A stretch of DNA of 64,000 nt from Allomuricauda sp. (GCF_002699205.1 NZ_PABT01000035.1:124001-188000); one strand, 5' to 3'; counted from the first letter of the stretch, positions 37,763 to 46,888 are shown. Translations and numbers: made by a program. Notes: generated from the letters alone by a model not told the origin.

Positions 37763-38529
37763 TGATAGAAATAGAAAACATCCATAAATCGTTTGGGGAC
37801 AATCATGTTCTAAAGGGTATTTCAACCGTGTTCGAAACGGGAAAGACCAACTTGATCATTGGGCAAAGTGGTTCCGGAAAAACTGTTTTTATGAAATGCC
37901 TGCTGGGCCTATTTGAACCGGACGAAGGACAAATTTGCTACAACGGGCAATACTATTCCAAGCTTTCCACAAAAGAACGGAGAAATCTAAGGCAAGAAAT
38001 GGGCATGGTGTTCCAAGGAAGCGCCCTTTTTGATTCGATGACGGTAGAAGGCAATGTAATGTTCCCATTGGATATGTTCACCAACCAGTCACAATCGGAA
38101 AAACAAGACCGTGTGGACTTTGTTTTGAAGCGTGTCAACCTTGTGGACGCGCATAAGAGGTATCCCGCAGAAATTTCCGGGGGTATGCAGAAACGGGTTG
38201 CCATTGCAAGAGCTATTGTAATGAACCCTAAATATTTGTTTTGTGACGAGCCCAACTCAGGCCTTGATCCCAAAACCGCTATTTTGATAGACAACCTTAT
38301 ACAGGAAATAACTCAAGAATACGACATCACTACGGTAATCAATACCCATGACATGAACTCCGTGATGGAAATTGGTGAAAAGATTATCTTTCTTAAAAAC
38401 GGTATCAAAGAGTGGGAAGGAACCAACAATGAAATATTCAAAACCGACAATAAAGCGGTAACCGATTTTGTCTACTCCTCAGAACTGTTTAAAAAGGTAC
38501 GGCAAATGTATATGGAGGAGCGGAATTGA
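37762..38529 (+). CDS. MlaF-type ABC transporter ATP-binding protein
   Basis: 255 residues from ATG 37762; a longer in-frame start lies inside the permease gene. Walker A GQSGSGKT, Q-loop MVFQGSALFDSMTVEGNV, signature SGGMQKRVAIARAI and Walker B FCDEPNSGLDP are intact, and the switch His is in INTHDMNSV. The sequence (SGGMQKR, EPNSGLDP) is that of MlaF-type subunits. With the permease it forms the energy-coupling core of a phospholipid- or lipid-transport system. Translation is coupled to the upstream gene. Confidence 0.94.
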   Translation: MIEIENIHKSFGDNHVLKGISTVFETGKTNLIIGQSGSGKTVFMKCLLGLFEPDEGQICYNGQYYSKLSTKERRNLRQEMGMVFQGSALFDSMTVEGNVMFPLDMFTNQSQSEKQDRVDFVLKRVNLVDAHKRYPAEISGGMQKRVAIARAIVMNPKYLFCDEPNSGLDPKTAILIDNLIQEITQEYDITTVINTHDMNSVMEIGEKIIFLKNGIKEWEGTNNEIFKTDNKAVTDFVYSSELFKKVRQMYMEERN

Positions 38530-38551
38530 TTCAGACATCAGCTACAAAAAA

Positions 38552-40006
38552 TCAATCCACTTCCTTAATGACCAAAGTTGAATCTTGTATCCTCAACTTT
38601 AACCAAGCCAACATCTTTTTGGAGTCTTCCGCTTTTTGAGCAGGGTTAACACCGTTTTTCCAATTTATTTCAAAAACAGGAACCGTATCCAATTTCTTAA
38701 AATCGGTTCGCAGCTGATACGAAAAACCAAGAGCTTCAATATTTTCATAATTGGCCTTGGCCTCTGCACTAATCTCCCGAAAGGGAATCTGCTTGCCCGC
38801 ATTTTTGGTCAGAGTGGCCAATTCTTCTTCCAGCAAACGAATTTGTTCGTCTTTGTTCAATAATTCTGCTTTGTTCTTCTCGTACAGTTCACTGACATAA
38901 TTGAACTTTTCCTCGGAATCGTCCTTTCCTCCCTGAATAATGTGCAATTCTGCATTTTTTAATCTTGAATACTGATTTTTCTGGGCTCTCCATGTATTGA
39001 TCACATTTTCAGGAATCAATTCATCACCCATAAATACCACCTCGACCAAAGATTCACCATCATCCACATATTCCAATTTGGTCAAATTATCCACATACCT
39101 TCCCGAACCTTCAAATTGGTATATTTCCACGGTATCCTGTAAAAATTCTTGTGCTTGTTTTTTAAAAAGGGATTCTTGAAACACCTGATAAAAAGTAAAA
39201 CCGGCAGGAATCATCACCAAAATACCGGTAATGGAAGCCAGACGGGCAATAAGTCTTCTTCGTTGGGAATTGGCATAGCGCACCATGGGAAAACGCAGGT
39301 ACTTTATGACCAAGAACGTGGCAAGTCCTATAAAAATGGTATTGATGATGAACAAATACATGGCACCGGCCGCATACCATGGTTTCCCAATGGCCAAGCC
39401 AAATCCCACTGTACAGAGTGGCGGCATAAGTGCCGTGGCTATCGCAACACCAAAAATCACACTGGCAATGGTCCCCTTTTTGGCCCGGGCTATCACTAGG
39501 GCAAGCCCACCAAAAAATGCAATGAGCACATCACGGATATCCGGCTTGGTTCGTGCCAATAATTCCGAGGATTCATCACGAAGAGGGAAAAGATAGAAAA
39601 ACAAAAAGGCGGTTATCACACTCAACACCACCATTACGGTAAAGTTTTTCAAGGAACGTCTAAGCGTATCAATATCGTTGATGGCCAAGGACATCCCCAT
39701 TCCCAAAATTGGACCCATTAGGGGAGAAATCAACATCGCTCCAATTACAACAGCTGTGGAATTGGCGTTCAGACCTATGGAAGCTATAAAAATGGAACAC
39801 ACCAAAATCCATGAGGTATGACCTTTAAAAGGAATATCCGCATTAATGGATTCCTTGGTAGCTGCGGCATCGGTATTGGAACGGATTTCCAACAATTCGG
39901 AAAGAAACTTGCGCACACTCCCCAAAAGCCCCTTAAAATCTTTTTTTACCTCATCCCCACTATCATGTCCGGGCGATGTATCAATATTTTTTTGATCTAC
40001 ATTCAT
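38552..40006 (-). CDS. DUF389 (TIGR00341-type) membrane protein
   Basis: 484 residues. After a soluble N terminus of about 60 residues the DUF389 core has SWILVCSIFIASIGLNANSTAVVIGAMLISPLMGPILGMGMSL and GGLALVIARAKKGTIASVIFGVAIATALMPPLCTVGFGLA. The six or so helices are followed by a periplasmic or cytoplasmic C-terminal half with coiled-coil character (EKNKAELLNKDEQIRLLEEELATL). Function is unknown; members are thought to be transporters. It starts 3 nt after manC on the same strand, so it lies in a manC operon for reasons that are not clear. Confidence 0.88.
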   Translation of the reverse strand: MNVDQKNIDTSPGHDSGDEVKKDFKGLLGSVRKFLSELLEIRSNTDAAATKESINADIPFKGHTSWILVCSIFIASIGLNANSTAVVIGAMLISPLMGPILGMGMSLAINDIDTLRRSLKNFTVMVVLSVITAFLFFYLFPLRDESSELLARTKPDIRDVLIAFFGGLALVIARAKKGTIASVIFGVAIATALMPPLCTVGFGLAIGKPWYAAGAMYLFIINTIFIGLATFLVIKYLRFPMVRYANSQRRRLIARLASITGILVMIPAGFTFYQVFQESLFKKQAQEFLQDTVEIYQFEGSGRYVDNLTKLEYVDDGESLVEVVFMGDELIPENVINTWRAQKNQYSRLKNAELHIIQGGKDDSEEKFNYVSELYEKNKAELLNKDEQIRLLEEELATLTKNAGKQIPFREISAEAKANYENIEALGFSYQLRTDFKKLDTVPVFEINWKNGVNPAQKAEDSKKMLAWLKLRIQDSTLVIKEVD

Positions 40007-40009
40007 TTA

Positions 40010-41089
40010 TTACGCAAACTGTTCACCAAATTTGTCCTTTACTTGGTTCAATACTTTTTTAATATCCTGTTGTTTGTCCTTTGGGTAAATTAGTAATACT
40101 TCTTCTTTGTCCACAATAATGTAATCTTCCAATCCATCTACCACGACCACTTTCCCCTTTGGGGAACGAATCATGTTGCCCTTGGCATTTTCGAGCAGCA
40201 CATTGGCGTTCACCACTGCATTCTCTTTTTCGTCCTTATCCAGTTTATCATATAATGCCCCCCATGTTCCAAGGTCGTTCCAATCAAAAGTTGCTGGCAA
40301 TGTATAAATGGATTTGGATTGCTCCAAGATAGCATAATCAATGGATATGTTTTCTGCCTTGGCATAATTTTCTTGGATAAAATCTTTTTCATCTTCTGTA
40401 TTATAACAAGAAATCCCTTTCTCAAATAATCCATATTGACTTGGCTGATATGTTTTAAAGGCTCCCACAATGGTTTCTACGCTCCACATAAAAATACCTG
40501 CGTTCCATAGAAAATTTCCTTGCGCCAAAAATTCCTTTGCGGTTTCATAATCAGGTTTTTCCCTGAATTGAGACACTTTTTTCAGCTTTTCGTCACTTCC
40601 CTTTTCAAATTCGATGTAACCAAAACCAGTGTTTGGGAATGTGGGCTGTATTCCCAATGTGCACAAGACATTTTCTTTTTCACATTTATCAAAACAAGTC
40701 GTTACATCCTTTTCAAAGGCGGTTTCATCTTCTATCCAGTGATCGCTGGGAGCAACGATCATCACCGCATTTGGGTTCATTTTTTGAATTTTTAACGAGG
40801 CATACAAAATACAGGGTGCCGTGTTGCGCATGGCAGGTTCCAAAACTACCTGATCTTGCCTTACCTTAGGTAGTTGTTCCAAGACGAGATCGTTATATCT
40901 CTCATTTGTTAAAATCAAAATATTTTCGGTGGGGATAAACTTATTTAACCGGTCAAAGGTTTTTTGAATCAAGGTTTTACCCGTTCCCAACATATCATGA
41001 AACTGTTTGGGATTGGAGGACGTGCTCACGGGCCAAAATCGGGAACCGACGCCCCCTGCCATTAAAACTGCGTAATAATTCTTGTTCAT
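40010..41089 (-). CDS. manC: Mannose-1-phosphate guanylyltransferase
   Basis: 359 residues, the length of the single-function enzyme (no C-terminal phosphomannose isomerase domain). It makes GDP-mannose for glycan and capsule synthesis. The nucleotide-binding start is VLMAGGVGSRFWPVS, with PKQFHDMLG and the active-site region EPAMRNTAPCILYASL, plus NAGIFMW and DWNDLGTWGALY. Its start is 15 nt after the sprT-like gene, and DUF389 follows after 3 nt, so the three are probably co-transcribed. Confidence 0.93.
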   Translation of the reverse strand: MNKNYYAVLMAGGVGSRFWPVSTSSNPKQFHDMLGTGKTLIQKTFDRLNKFIPTENILILTNERYNDLVLEQLPKVRQDQVVLEPAMRNTAPCILYASLKIQKMNPNAVMIVAPSDHWIEDETAFEKDVTTCFDKCEKENVLCTLGIQPTFPNTGFGYIEFEKGSDEKLKKVSQFREKPDYETAKEFLAQGNFLWNAGIFMWSVETIVGAFKTYQPSQYGLFEKGISCYNTEDEKDFIQENYAKAENISIDYAILEQSKSIYTLPATFDWNDLGTWGALYDKLDKDEKENAVVNANVLLENAKGNMIRSPKGKVVVVDGLEDYIIVDKEEVLLIYPKDKQQDIKKVLNQVKDKFGEQFA

Positions 41090-41104
41090 CTTGCTTTTTT
41101 CTAA

Positions 41105-41728
41105 TTAAAAAGGTGGTTCAATAGGTTTATCCCTAACAAGTTCAACCTCCGCATTGGGTTGAAACAAATATAATCTACCGGTTGACAACTCCACACATTC
41201 GTACCTTTTTACTTTTTTGTTTCCTTTTTTGAACAGTCTGCCATTGTACAACTTAAAAATACTTCCAGTGGGCAATTCAAACACATAACTGTTCCTTCTT
41301 TCTTCCTCGTCAAAGGCCTTTAGGGCAATGGACAATCTGGCATCCGTACTACTACTGGCCTTTGGGTTTTTAAAATGGTTCGCAATAATGGGCAACAACT
41401 GAGATGGAAACACCTCTGGCCTGATAAATGGAACCATTAAGTGCTGAAAGGTACGTTTCCATTCCAAACCATGTGGTTTTATTCGGCGACCGTATGTTTC
41501 AAAGGCTACCAGATGCGCAATTTCATGGACGAGCGTAATTAAAAATCGGTACTTGTTGAGTGATGCATTGACCGTTATCTGATGTAGTCCATTGGGCAAC
41601 CTGCGATAATCCCCATGGCGTGTGACGCGATGGCTTACAATCTTTAAATGCACTCCATGTGTTTTGATCAATTCAAAACAGGGAGCTACGGCAAGCTCTG
41701 GGAGATATTTTTGGAGGGTGTTCTTCAC
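41105..41728 (-). CDS. SprT-like zinc metalloprotease-domain protein
   Basis: 207 residues with GTG as start (no ATG is available in frame nearby). The SprT zinc site is HEIAH (H68, E69, H72) in LITLVHEIAHLVAFETYG; a C-terminal beta region (RYECVELSTGRLYLFQPNAEVEL) corresponds to the family's zinc-ribbon-like end, though the cysteines are mostly missing. SprT/Spartan proteins cleave DNA-protein crosslinks in eukaryotes; the bacterial role is not settled. It leads a probable operon with manC and the DUF389 gene. A TAACTTTA box lies 5 nt before the GTG. Confidence 0.85.
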   Translation of the reverse strand: MKNTLQKYLPELAVAPCFELIKTHGVHLKIVSHRVTRHGDYRRLPNGLHQITVNASLNKYRFLITLVHEIAHLVAFETYGRRIKPHGLEWKRTFQHLMVPFIRPEVFPSQLLPIIANHFKNPKASSSTDARLSIALKAFDEEERRNSYVFELPTGSIFKLYNGRLFKKGNKKVKRYECVELSTGRLYLFQPNAEVELVRDKPIEPPF

Positions 41729-41733
41729 TGGGA

Positions 41734-41741
41734 TAAAGTTA
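41734..41741 (-). promoter_or_regulatory. -7 box of the sprT-manC-DUF389 unit
   Basis: TAACTTTA on the minus strand (7 of 8) ends 5 nt before the GTG start. A TTG (41766-41768 in complement) lies 24 nt upstream, a longer spacer than the 21 nt seen elsewhere. Confidence 0.4.
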
Positions 41742-41773
41742 CAAGTTTATCCATAGAATATTCCACAAATAAT

Positions 41774-42451
41774 CTAAGGCGTACTATTACTTACCTGCAA
41801 CAACTTTCCATTATAGAGTTTTTGTCCGGTCAGGGCAAAATCTTTGATATAGGTAGCCATTTCCAATGCGGTCACGGGAGCTTGATAACCGGGAAAGGCC
41901 TCTTGTAGCATTTCTGTTTGCACCGCTCCCAAAGCCAATACGTTAAAACTTGGCCCTATTTCCTTATATTCTTCGGCCAAAAGCTCGGTCAACGTAATTA
42001 CAGCACCTTTGCTAGAGCTATATGCGGAAAGACCGGGGAATTTCACACTACCTTGCACCCCTCCCATGGAACTTATGGTCACTACATGCCCTTCCTTGCC
42101 CATCAGCGGAAGTACGGTCTTGGTCATTTCGGCCACGCCGAACACGTTTACTTTGTAAACAGCTTCAAACTCTTCCGTGGTTGTTTCCGCAAAAGGTTTG
42201 TTCAATAATCGGCCAGCATTGTTGATCAGTACGTCAACCACATGCCATTTTTCTAGAAAATGGGTCACTTTTTCAAAATCGGCCGGGTTGCCCAGATCAA
42301 ATGGAAAACAATGTACATTGGACAATCCCAAACTTTCAATAGGTTCGGCATTTCGTGAGAGCGCTAGTACCTGATGGCCTTCTTTGGCAAAAAGCTTGAC
42401 CAGTTCAAAACCTATTCCCCTACTTGTTCCTGTTATTATGATGTTTGCCAT
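41774..42451 (-). CDS. SDR-family oxidoreductase
   Basis: 225 residues with all SDR landmarks: NAD(P) loop TGTSRGIG (7-14), NNAG (LINNAGRLL), catalytic serine in ISSMGG and YSSSK (SAYSSSKGAV). It contrasts with the SDR at 11060, which has lost the YxxxK. The substrate is unknown. It is transcribed alone toward sprT, starting about 60 nt from the M28 peptidase gene's end. Confidence 0.92.
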   Translation of the reverse strand: MANIIITGTSRGIGFELVKLFAKEGHQVLALSRNAEPIESLGLSNVHCFPFDLGNPADFEKVTHFLEKWHVVDVLINNAGRLLNKPFAETTTEEFEAVYKVNVFGVAEMTKTVLPLMGKEGHVVTISSMGGVQGSVKFPGLSAYSSSKGAVITLTELLAEEYKEIGPSFNVLALGAVQTEMLQEAFPGYQAPVTALEMATYIKDFALTGQKLYNGKLLQVSNSTP

Positions 42452-42509
42452 ATTTGCAGCTATCTGTTATTTCCCCCTTTTGGTGGAAATCTATAAATTT
42501 TTGAGATTT

Positions 42510-43490
42510 CTATTCATTTAACTTAATTTCTTGTAACGGGGCATTGGCTATTCCTTCAATTACCGGAATCGTTTTGTTGACCAATGTTGCCATATGTTCA
42601 AAATCCATAAGGTCAGCTTCATCCCCTACTTTGTGGTAATGATTAAAATTGGTGAAATCAAAAGTGCAAAATGTGTGGGATGGCACGCCAAATTCCTCAT
42701 GAAAAGGGTAATTATCCGATCGTTGGTACAGATTAAACTCTTTCGCAGTAGGCAAGAAACCCACCAAAGTCTCCCCTGCATACCTATTGCTAACTTCCGC
42801 CAAATTGGACATATCATATCCAGTGATATACACATAATAATCTTTGCCTTGCAAGGGGACACCTGTCATTTCAAAATTGAGCATGGTGTACAGGTTCAAC
42901 CCCTGTTCTTTTAATTTTTTGGCCAAATGTTTGGATCCCAACAGCCCTTTTTCCTCGGCGCTGAAAAGGGCGAATATCAGACTCCGTTTGTTGGTTTTCT
43001 GGGTTCCAAAATATCGTGCCATTTCCAAAACCGATGTGGTTCCGGAAGCATTATCATTGGCACCATTGGCAATATAATCACCATTTTCAGGCTTTATGAT
43101 TCCAATATGATCATAATGCGCCCCGATCAAAATAAACTCATCCTTTAACTCGGGATCATTGCCCTCTACAATCCCTACTATGTTATAGGCAGGTTTGTTG
43201 AAATTTGACAATGTATCTCGATAACTTTCAAAATAAGGGCTAAGCCCGTAAGATTTAAAATAGTTTTCAATGTAATTTGCCGCCATGGCTATGCCTTCAC
43301 TACCGGTATCCCTACCTTTAAGATCGTTGGAGGCCAGATAGTTCATCATCTCCCCCATTCTTTCCGCATTGGTAAAGGATTCTTCAGATGAAGGCAGTAC
43401 AGGAGATTCCTTTTTTGCGGATTCTGAAACTTGCGTAGATCCACAGTTTACCGCCAAAAGTGTGGCCAAAGCGAAGCATATTGTTTTCAT
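42510..43490 (-). CDS. M28-family zinc aminopeptidase lipoprotein
   Basis: 326 residues from ATG 43490; a start 39 nt upstream would add a non-signal stretch. The signal MKTICFALATLLAVNC ends in a lipobox cysteine (16). Zinc ligands and catalytic residues of M28 are present: GAHYDHIG, ANDNASGTT, FSAEEKGLLGS, and a late HEEFGVP...YHKVGDEAD. It is exported and probably cleaves peptides at the outer membrane or in the periplasm. The gene follows pdhC across a strong terminator and begins at a TATCTTTA box. Confidence 0.92.
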   Translation of the reverse strand: MKTICFALATLLAVNCGSTQVSESAKKESPVLPSSEESFTNAERMGEMMNYLASNDLKGRDTGSEGIAMAANYIENYFKSYGLSPYFESYRDTLSNFNKPAYNIVGIVEGNDPELKDEFILIGAHYDHIGIIKPENGDYIANGANDNASGTTSVLEMARYFGTQKTNKRSLIFALFSAEEKGLLGSKHLAKKLKEQGLNLYTMLNFEMTGVPLQGKDYYVYITGYDMSNLAEVSNRYAGETLVGFLPTAKEFNLYQRSDNYPFHEEFGVPSHTFCTFDFTNFNHYHKVGDEADLMDFEHMATLVNKTIPVIEGIANAPLQEIKLNE

Positions 43491-43511
43491 TTTTTCGTTT
43501 TTTGAATTTTT

Positions 43512-43519
43512 TAAAGATA
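43512..43519 (-). promoter_or_regulatory. Candidate -7 box of the M28 peptidase gene
   Basis: TATCTTTA on the minus strand, 21 nt before the ATG, overlaps the T-tract of the pdhC terminator. No TTG at -33. Either the box is used for restart after termination, or the resemblance is by chance in a T-rich tail. Confidence 0.35.
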
Positions 43520-43546
43520 AAAAAAGCATCCTTATAAGGATGCTTT
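43515..43546 (-). terminator. Intrinsic terminator of the pdhA-pdhC operon
   Basis: A perfect 24-nt palindrome (43523-43546, aaagcatccttat with its complement) forms a stem of up to 10 bp with a TATA loop and is followed on the minus strand by TTTTTTT. On the plus strand the flank is not T-rich, so it serves the minus strand only. Confidence 0.9.
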
Positions 43547-43604
43547 AATATTTGAGTTATTGAATGTTACTTTCGATTTTGCTCAAGGCAGAGACATAAT
43601 AAAA

Positions 43605-45236
43605 CTACGCCAACATGGTCACAGGGTTTTCCAAATAGGCCCTCAATGTTTGAAGGAACTGTGCCCCTGTGGCCCCGTCAACCGTTCTGTGGTCACAGGC
43701 CAAGGTAATCTTCATGGTACTGCCAGGTACGATTTCTCCATTTTTGACCACTGGTTTCTCTACAATGGCCCCTACGGATAAAATTGCTGAATTCGGCTGG
43801 TTGATGATGGAAGTGAACTCCAAAATACCGAACATCCCCAAATTGGATACCGTAAATGTGCTTCCTTCCATTTCATCCGGCTTGATCTTCTTGTTCCTTG
43901 CCCTACCTGCCAAATCTTTAACCGCTGCACCGAGCTGCGTCAAACTCAATTGGTCCGCAAACTTGATGACAGGAACCACAAGACCTTCATCTACTGCCAC
44001 TGCAACACCCATATGTACATGGTGCTTGTAAATTGTGGTATCACCGTTCCATGATGTATTTACCTGCGGATGTTTTTTAAGTGCCATGGCACAGGCTTTC
44101 AATACCATATCATTAAATGATACTTTGGTATCGGGCAGACTATTGATCTGTGCACGGGAAGCCTTCGCGTTGTCCATATCCACCTCAATAGTAAGATAAT
44201 AATGGGGCGCAGAGAACTTGGATTCACCCAAACGCTTGGCAATTACCTTACGCATGGTAGAGTTCTTGACTTCTTCCACACTTTCTTCTCCAACAGGCAA
44301 GTTGACCGGTGCTATAGCTGCTGTTTCCGTTGGTTTTTCAACGGTTGGGGTCGCTTGTGAAGGTTTAAAGTTTTCTATATCCTTTTTTACGATCCTACCA
44401 TTGTCCCCAGTTCCTTTTACATCGGCCAAATTGATACCTTTCTCCTTCGCGATCTTCTTTGCCAATGGTGAAGCAAAGACACGCTTTCCATCATTGGCAA
44501 CTGTGGAAGTTGATTCTTTTTGCGAGCTTTCTACAGCCTTTGGCGCTTCTTCTTTGGGAGCATCGGTTTTTGGGGCGGCGGCAGTAGAACCTCCTGAGGC
44601 TTGTACTTTCAAAATTGCATCAACATCGGTTCCTGCTGGACCAATAATGGCCAAAAGTGAGTCGACCGGTGCTCCTTCACCTTCTTGAATACCGATATAC
44701 AACAAGGTTCCAGAATAGAAAGATTCAAATTCCATAGTGGCCTTATCGGTTTCGATTTCAGCCAATATATCTCCTTCTTCCACTTGGTCGCCAACATTCT
44801 TTAACCAACTGGCCACGGTCCCTTCCTCCATGGTATCACTCAATCGAGGCATGGTTACAATCTCCACGCCTTCAGGAATATCGGCAGACACGCTTGCCGC
44901 TGCTGAACTCTCCTCGGCTTTGGGTTCGGATGGTTCGGACTCTTGACTTGGCGCAGCCGTTTCTCCAGCACCACCTAAAAGACCTGAAATATCCTCTCCT
45001 TCCTCGCCGATAATGGCCAAAAGCGAATCAACTGGTGCTCCTTCACCTTCCTGTATTCCGATATAGAGCAATGTTCCTTCATGAAAAGATTCAAATTCCA
45101 TGGTGGCCTTATCGGTTTCGATTTCAGCCAATATATCACCTTCTTCGACTTTGTCCCCTACATTTTTGAGCCATTTGGCCACGGTTCCTTCTTCCATGGT
45201 ATCGCTCAATCTAGGCATGTTGATTACTTCCGCCAT
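43605..45236 (-). CDS. pdhC: Pyruvate dehydrogenase complex E2, dihydrolipoamide acetyltransferase
   Basis: 543 residues. It carries two N-terminal lipoyl domains with the lipoylated lysines K43 and K165 (ETDKATMEF in both), linked by Ala/Glu/Ser-rich segments, then a peripheral subunit-binding domain (ASPLAKKIAKEKGINLADVKGTGDNGRIVKKDI region) and a catalytic domain with DHRTVDG. It transfers the acetyl group from E1 to CoA. The two lipoyl domains are near-identical in protein and DNA, a recent duplication. It starts 4 nt after pdhA. Confidence 0.96.
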   Translation of the reverse strand: MAEVINMPRLSDTMEEGTVAKWLKNVGDKVEEGDILAEIETDKATMEFESFHEGTLLYIGIQEGEGAPVDSLLAIIGEEGEDISGLLGGAGETAAPSQESEPSEPKAEESSAAASVSADIPEGVEIVTMPRLSDTMEEGTVASWLKNVGDQVEEGDILAEIETDKATMEFESFYSGTLLYIGIQEGEGAPVDSLLAIIGPAGTDVDAILKVQASGGSTAAAPKTDAPKEEAPKAVESSQKESTSTVANDGKRVFASPLAKKIAKEKGINLADVKGTGDNGRIVKKDIENFKPSQATPTVEKPTETAAIAPVNLPVGEESVEEVKNSTMRKVIAKRLGESKFSAPHYYLTIEVDMDNAKASRAQINSLPDTKVSFNDMVLKACAMALKKHPQVNTSWNGDTTIYKHHVHMGVAVAVDEGLVVPVIKFADQLSLTQLGAAVKDLAGRARNKKIKPDEMEGSTFTVSNLGMFGILEFTSIINQPNSAILSVGAIVEKPVVKNGEIVPGSTMKITLACDHRTVDGATGAQFLQTLRAYLENPVTMLA

Positions 45237-45240
45237 CTAA

Positions 45241-46239
45241 TTATAATTTATGTTGTAAAAATGGATAGTCTTCTTGCTCATAAACGGTGTCGTACAATTG
45301 TTCTTTTGGAGGAAAATCTGATTCTTCTGCAAATTTCTCGCACTCTTTTACCAAGTCCTTCACCTTTTTATCAATTTCCTTTAAATCTTCCTCGGACGCA
45401 TATCCTTTTTCGAGGATAACATCTTTCACCTGAGTAATGGGATCTATCTTTTTATACTCTTCAACTTCTTCCTTTGTTCGGTAGTGCTGTGCATCGGACA
45501 TGGAGTGCCCACGATACCTGTATGTTTTCATCTCCAAGAAAGTCGGTCCGCCACCAGTCCTGGCACGCTCAATTGCTTTATCCATTTCTTTGGCAACTAC
45601 TGCGGGGTCCATTCCATCAACCGGGCCACATGGCATTTCATAACCAAGACCAAGTTTCCAGATGTCCGTGGTGTGCGAAGTACGCGCAACCGATGTCCCC
45701 ATTGCATAACCGTTGTTCTCACAAATAAAAACGACCGGCAACTGCCATAACATGGCCAAGTTAAAAGCCTCGTGCAATGATCCTTGTCTTACTGCACCAT
45801 CTCCCATATAACAAAGGGTTACGGAATCTCTTTTGAAATACTTGTCGGCAAACGCCAATCCAGCACCTAAAGGAATTTGACCTCCTACAATTCCATGTCC
45901 CCCATAAAAACGGTGTTCTTTGGAGAAAATATGCATGGAACCTCCCATACCTTTGGATGTTCCTGTTACTTTACCGTAAAGTTCGGCCATCACCCTTTTA
46001 GGATCCACACCCATACCAATCGGTTGCACATGATTTCGGTATGCGGTGATCATACGGTCTTTCTCAAGGTCCATAGCGTGTAATGCACCTGCTAATACCG
46101 CTTCCTGACCATTATAAAGGTGCAGAAAACCCCTAACCTTTTGTTGAATATATACGGCAGCGAGTTTATCCTCGAACTTTCTCCAGAATAACATGTCCTC
46201 GTACCATTTAAGGTAAACTTCTTTGGTGATTTTTTTCAT
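45241..46239 (-). CDS. pdhA: Pyruvate dehydrogenase E1 component, alpha subunit
   Basis: 332 residues. It binds thiamine diphosphate with the GDGAVRQGSLHEAFNLAMLWQLPVVFICENN segment (GDG at the start of the ThDP motif) and has the phosphorylation-loop-like region TYRYRGHSMSDAQHYR. E1 alpha acts with a separate beta subunit to decarboxylate pyruvate. The beta gene is not in the window although E2 follows directly, so it must be elsewhere in the genome, as in other Flavobacteriaceae. It is probably in an operon with pdhC (4-nt gap). Confidence 0.95.
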   Translation of the reverse strand: MKKITKEVYLKWYEDMLFWRKFEDKLAAVYIQQKVRGFLHLYNGQEAVLAGALHAMDLEKDRMITAYRNHVQPIGMGVDPKRVMAELYGKVTGTSKGMGGSMHIFSKEHRFYGGHGIVGGQIPLGAGLAFADKYFKRDSVTLCYMGDGAVRQGSLHEAFNLAMLWQLPVVFICENNGYAMGTSVARTSHTTDIWKLGLGYEMPCGPVDGMDPAVVAKEMDKAIERARTGGGPTFLEMKTYRYRGHSMSDAQHYRTKEEVEEYKKIDPITQVKDVILEKGYASEEDLKEIDKKVKDLVKECEKFAEESDFPPKEQLYDTVYEQEDYPFLQHKL

Positions 46240-46320
46240 CTACAGTGGTATTAAATGAATTTCCCCTGCGGTGGGGAAGAGCAAAAATACATATATATCT
46301 GTTTTGGAAAAAGATTTGAA

Positions 46321-46812
46321 TTAAGAATCCTTCAAAAATGAGCTATTGAATGCCAAGGGCAAAATATCGGCCACGGAAACACACTTATAAATTGGCCCTT
46401 TTTCTGAACCAAGAATTATGGATATTGGCGACTTCTGCTTTTGTTCATACTCAATGATGGATTGCCTGCAGTTGCCACAGGGGGCTGCCGGCACAGCTTC
46501 CTCATGTTGGGACGGGGAAGCACTTATGGCTATGGATGTAATGGCCACGCCGGGATATTTGGCACCTGCCTGAAAAACGGCGACACGTTCCGCACATAGT
46601 CCCGAGGGGTACGACGCATTTTCTTGGTTATTTCCTATGACAACTTGCCCGTTTTCCAACAATACCGCAGCTCCCACCTTGAATTTTGAATATGGGGCAT
46701 AGGCATTTTCCCTGGCATCCATGGCGTTTCGTAACAATTTTCGTTCGTTTTGTGACAACTCTGTTTCATCTTCGAAAATGAGCAGTTCAAAACCGATTTT
46801 CTTTTTTTCCAT
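46321..46812 (-). CDS. cdd: Cytidine deaminase
   Basis: 163 residues from ATG 46812 (a longer frame with a non-ATG start reaches into the promoter). Zinc ligands are the cysteine of LCAERVAVF and the two of PCGNCRQ; the catalytic Glu is in CAE. It hydrolyses cytidine and deoxycytidine to uridine for pyrimidine salvage. It lies between porV and pdhA on the same strand, the order found in other Flavobacteriaceae, and has its own exact TAnnTTTG box. Confidence 0.94.
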   Translation of the reverse strand: MEKKKIGFELLIFEDETELSQNERKLLRNAMDARENAYAPYSKFKVGAAVLLENGQVVIGNNQENASYPSGLCAERVAVFQAGAKYPGVAITSIAISASPSQHEEAVPAAPCGNCRQSIIEYEQKQKSPISIILGSEKGPIYKCVSVADILPLAFNSSFLKDS

Positions 46813-46831
46813 GTAATTATTGGCTGTATCC

Positions 46832-46839
46832 CAAAAATA
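46832..46839 (-). promoter_or_regulatory. -7 box of cdd
   Basis: TATTTTTG on the minus strand, exact match 19 nt before the cdd ATG. It overlaps the T-rich tail of the porV terminator. No TTG at the expected spacing. Confidence 0.4.
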
Positions 46840-46867
46840 AGAAAACCTGCCCAAGGGACAGGTTTTT
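46835..46867 (-). terminator. Intrinsic terminator of porV
   Basis: AAAACCTG/CAGGTTTT stem (46842-46867, with ccc/ggg inside) is followed on the minus strand by TTTTCTTATTTTTG, which merges with the cdd -7 box. Confidence 0.75.
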
Positions 46868-46888
46868 CAAGCTATATTTTATACGTTC

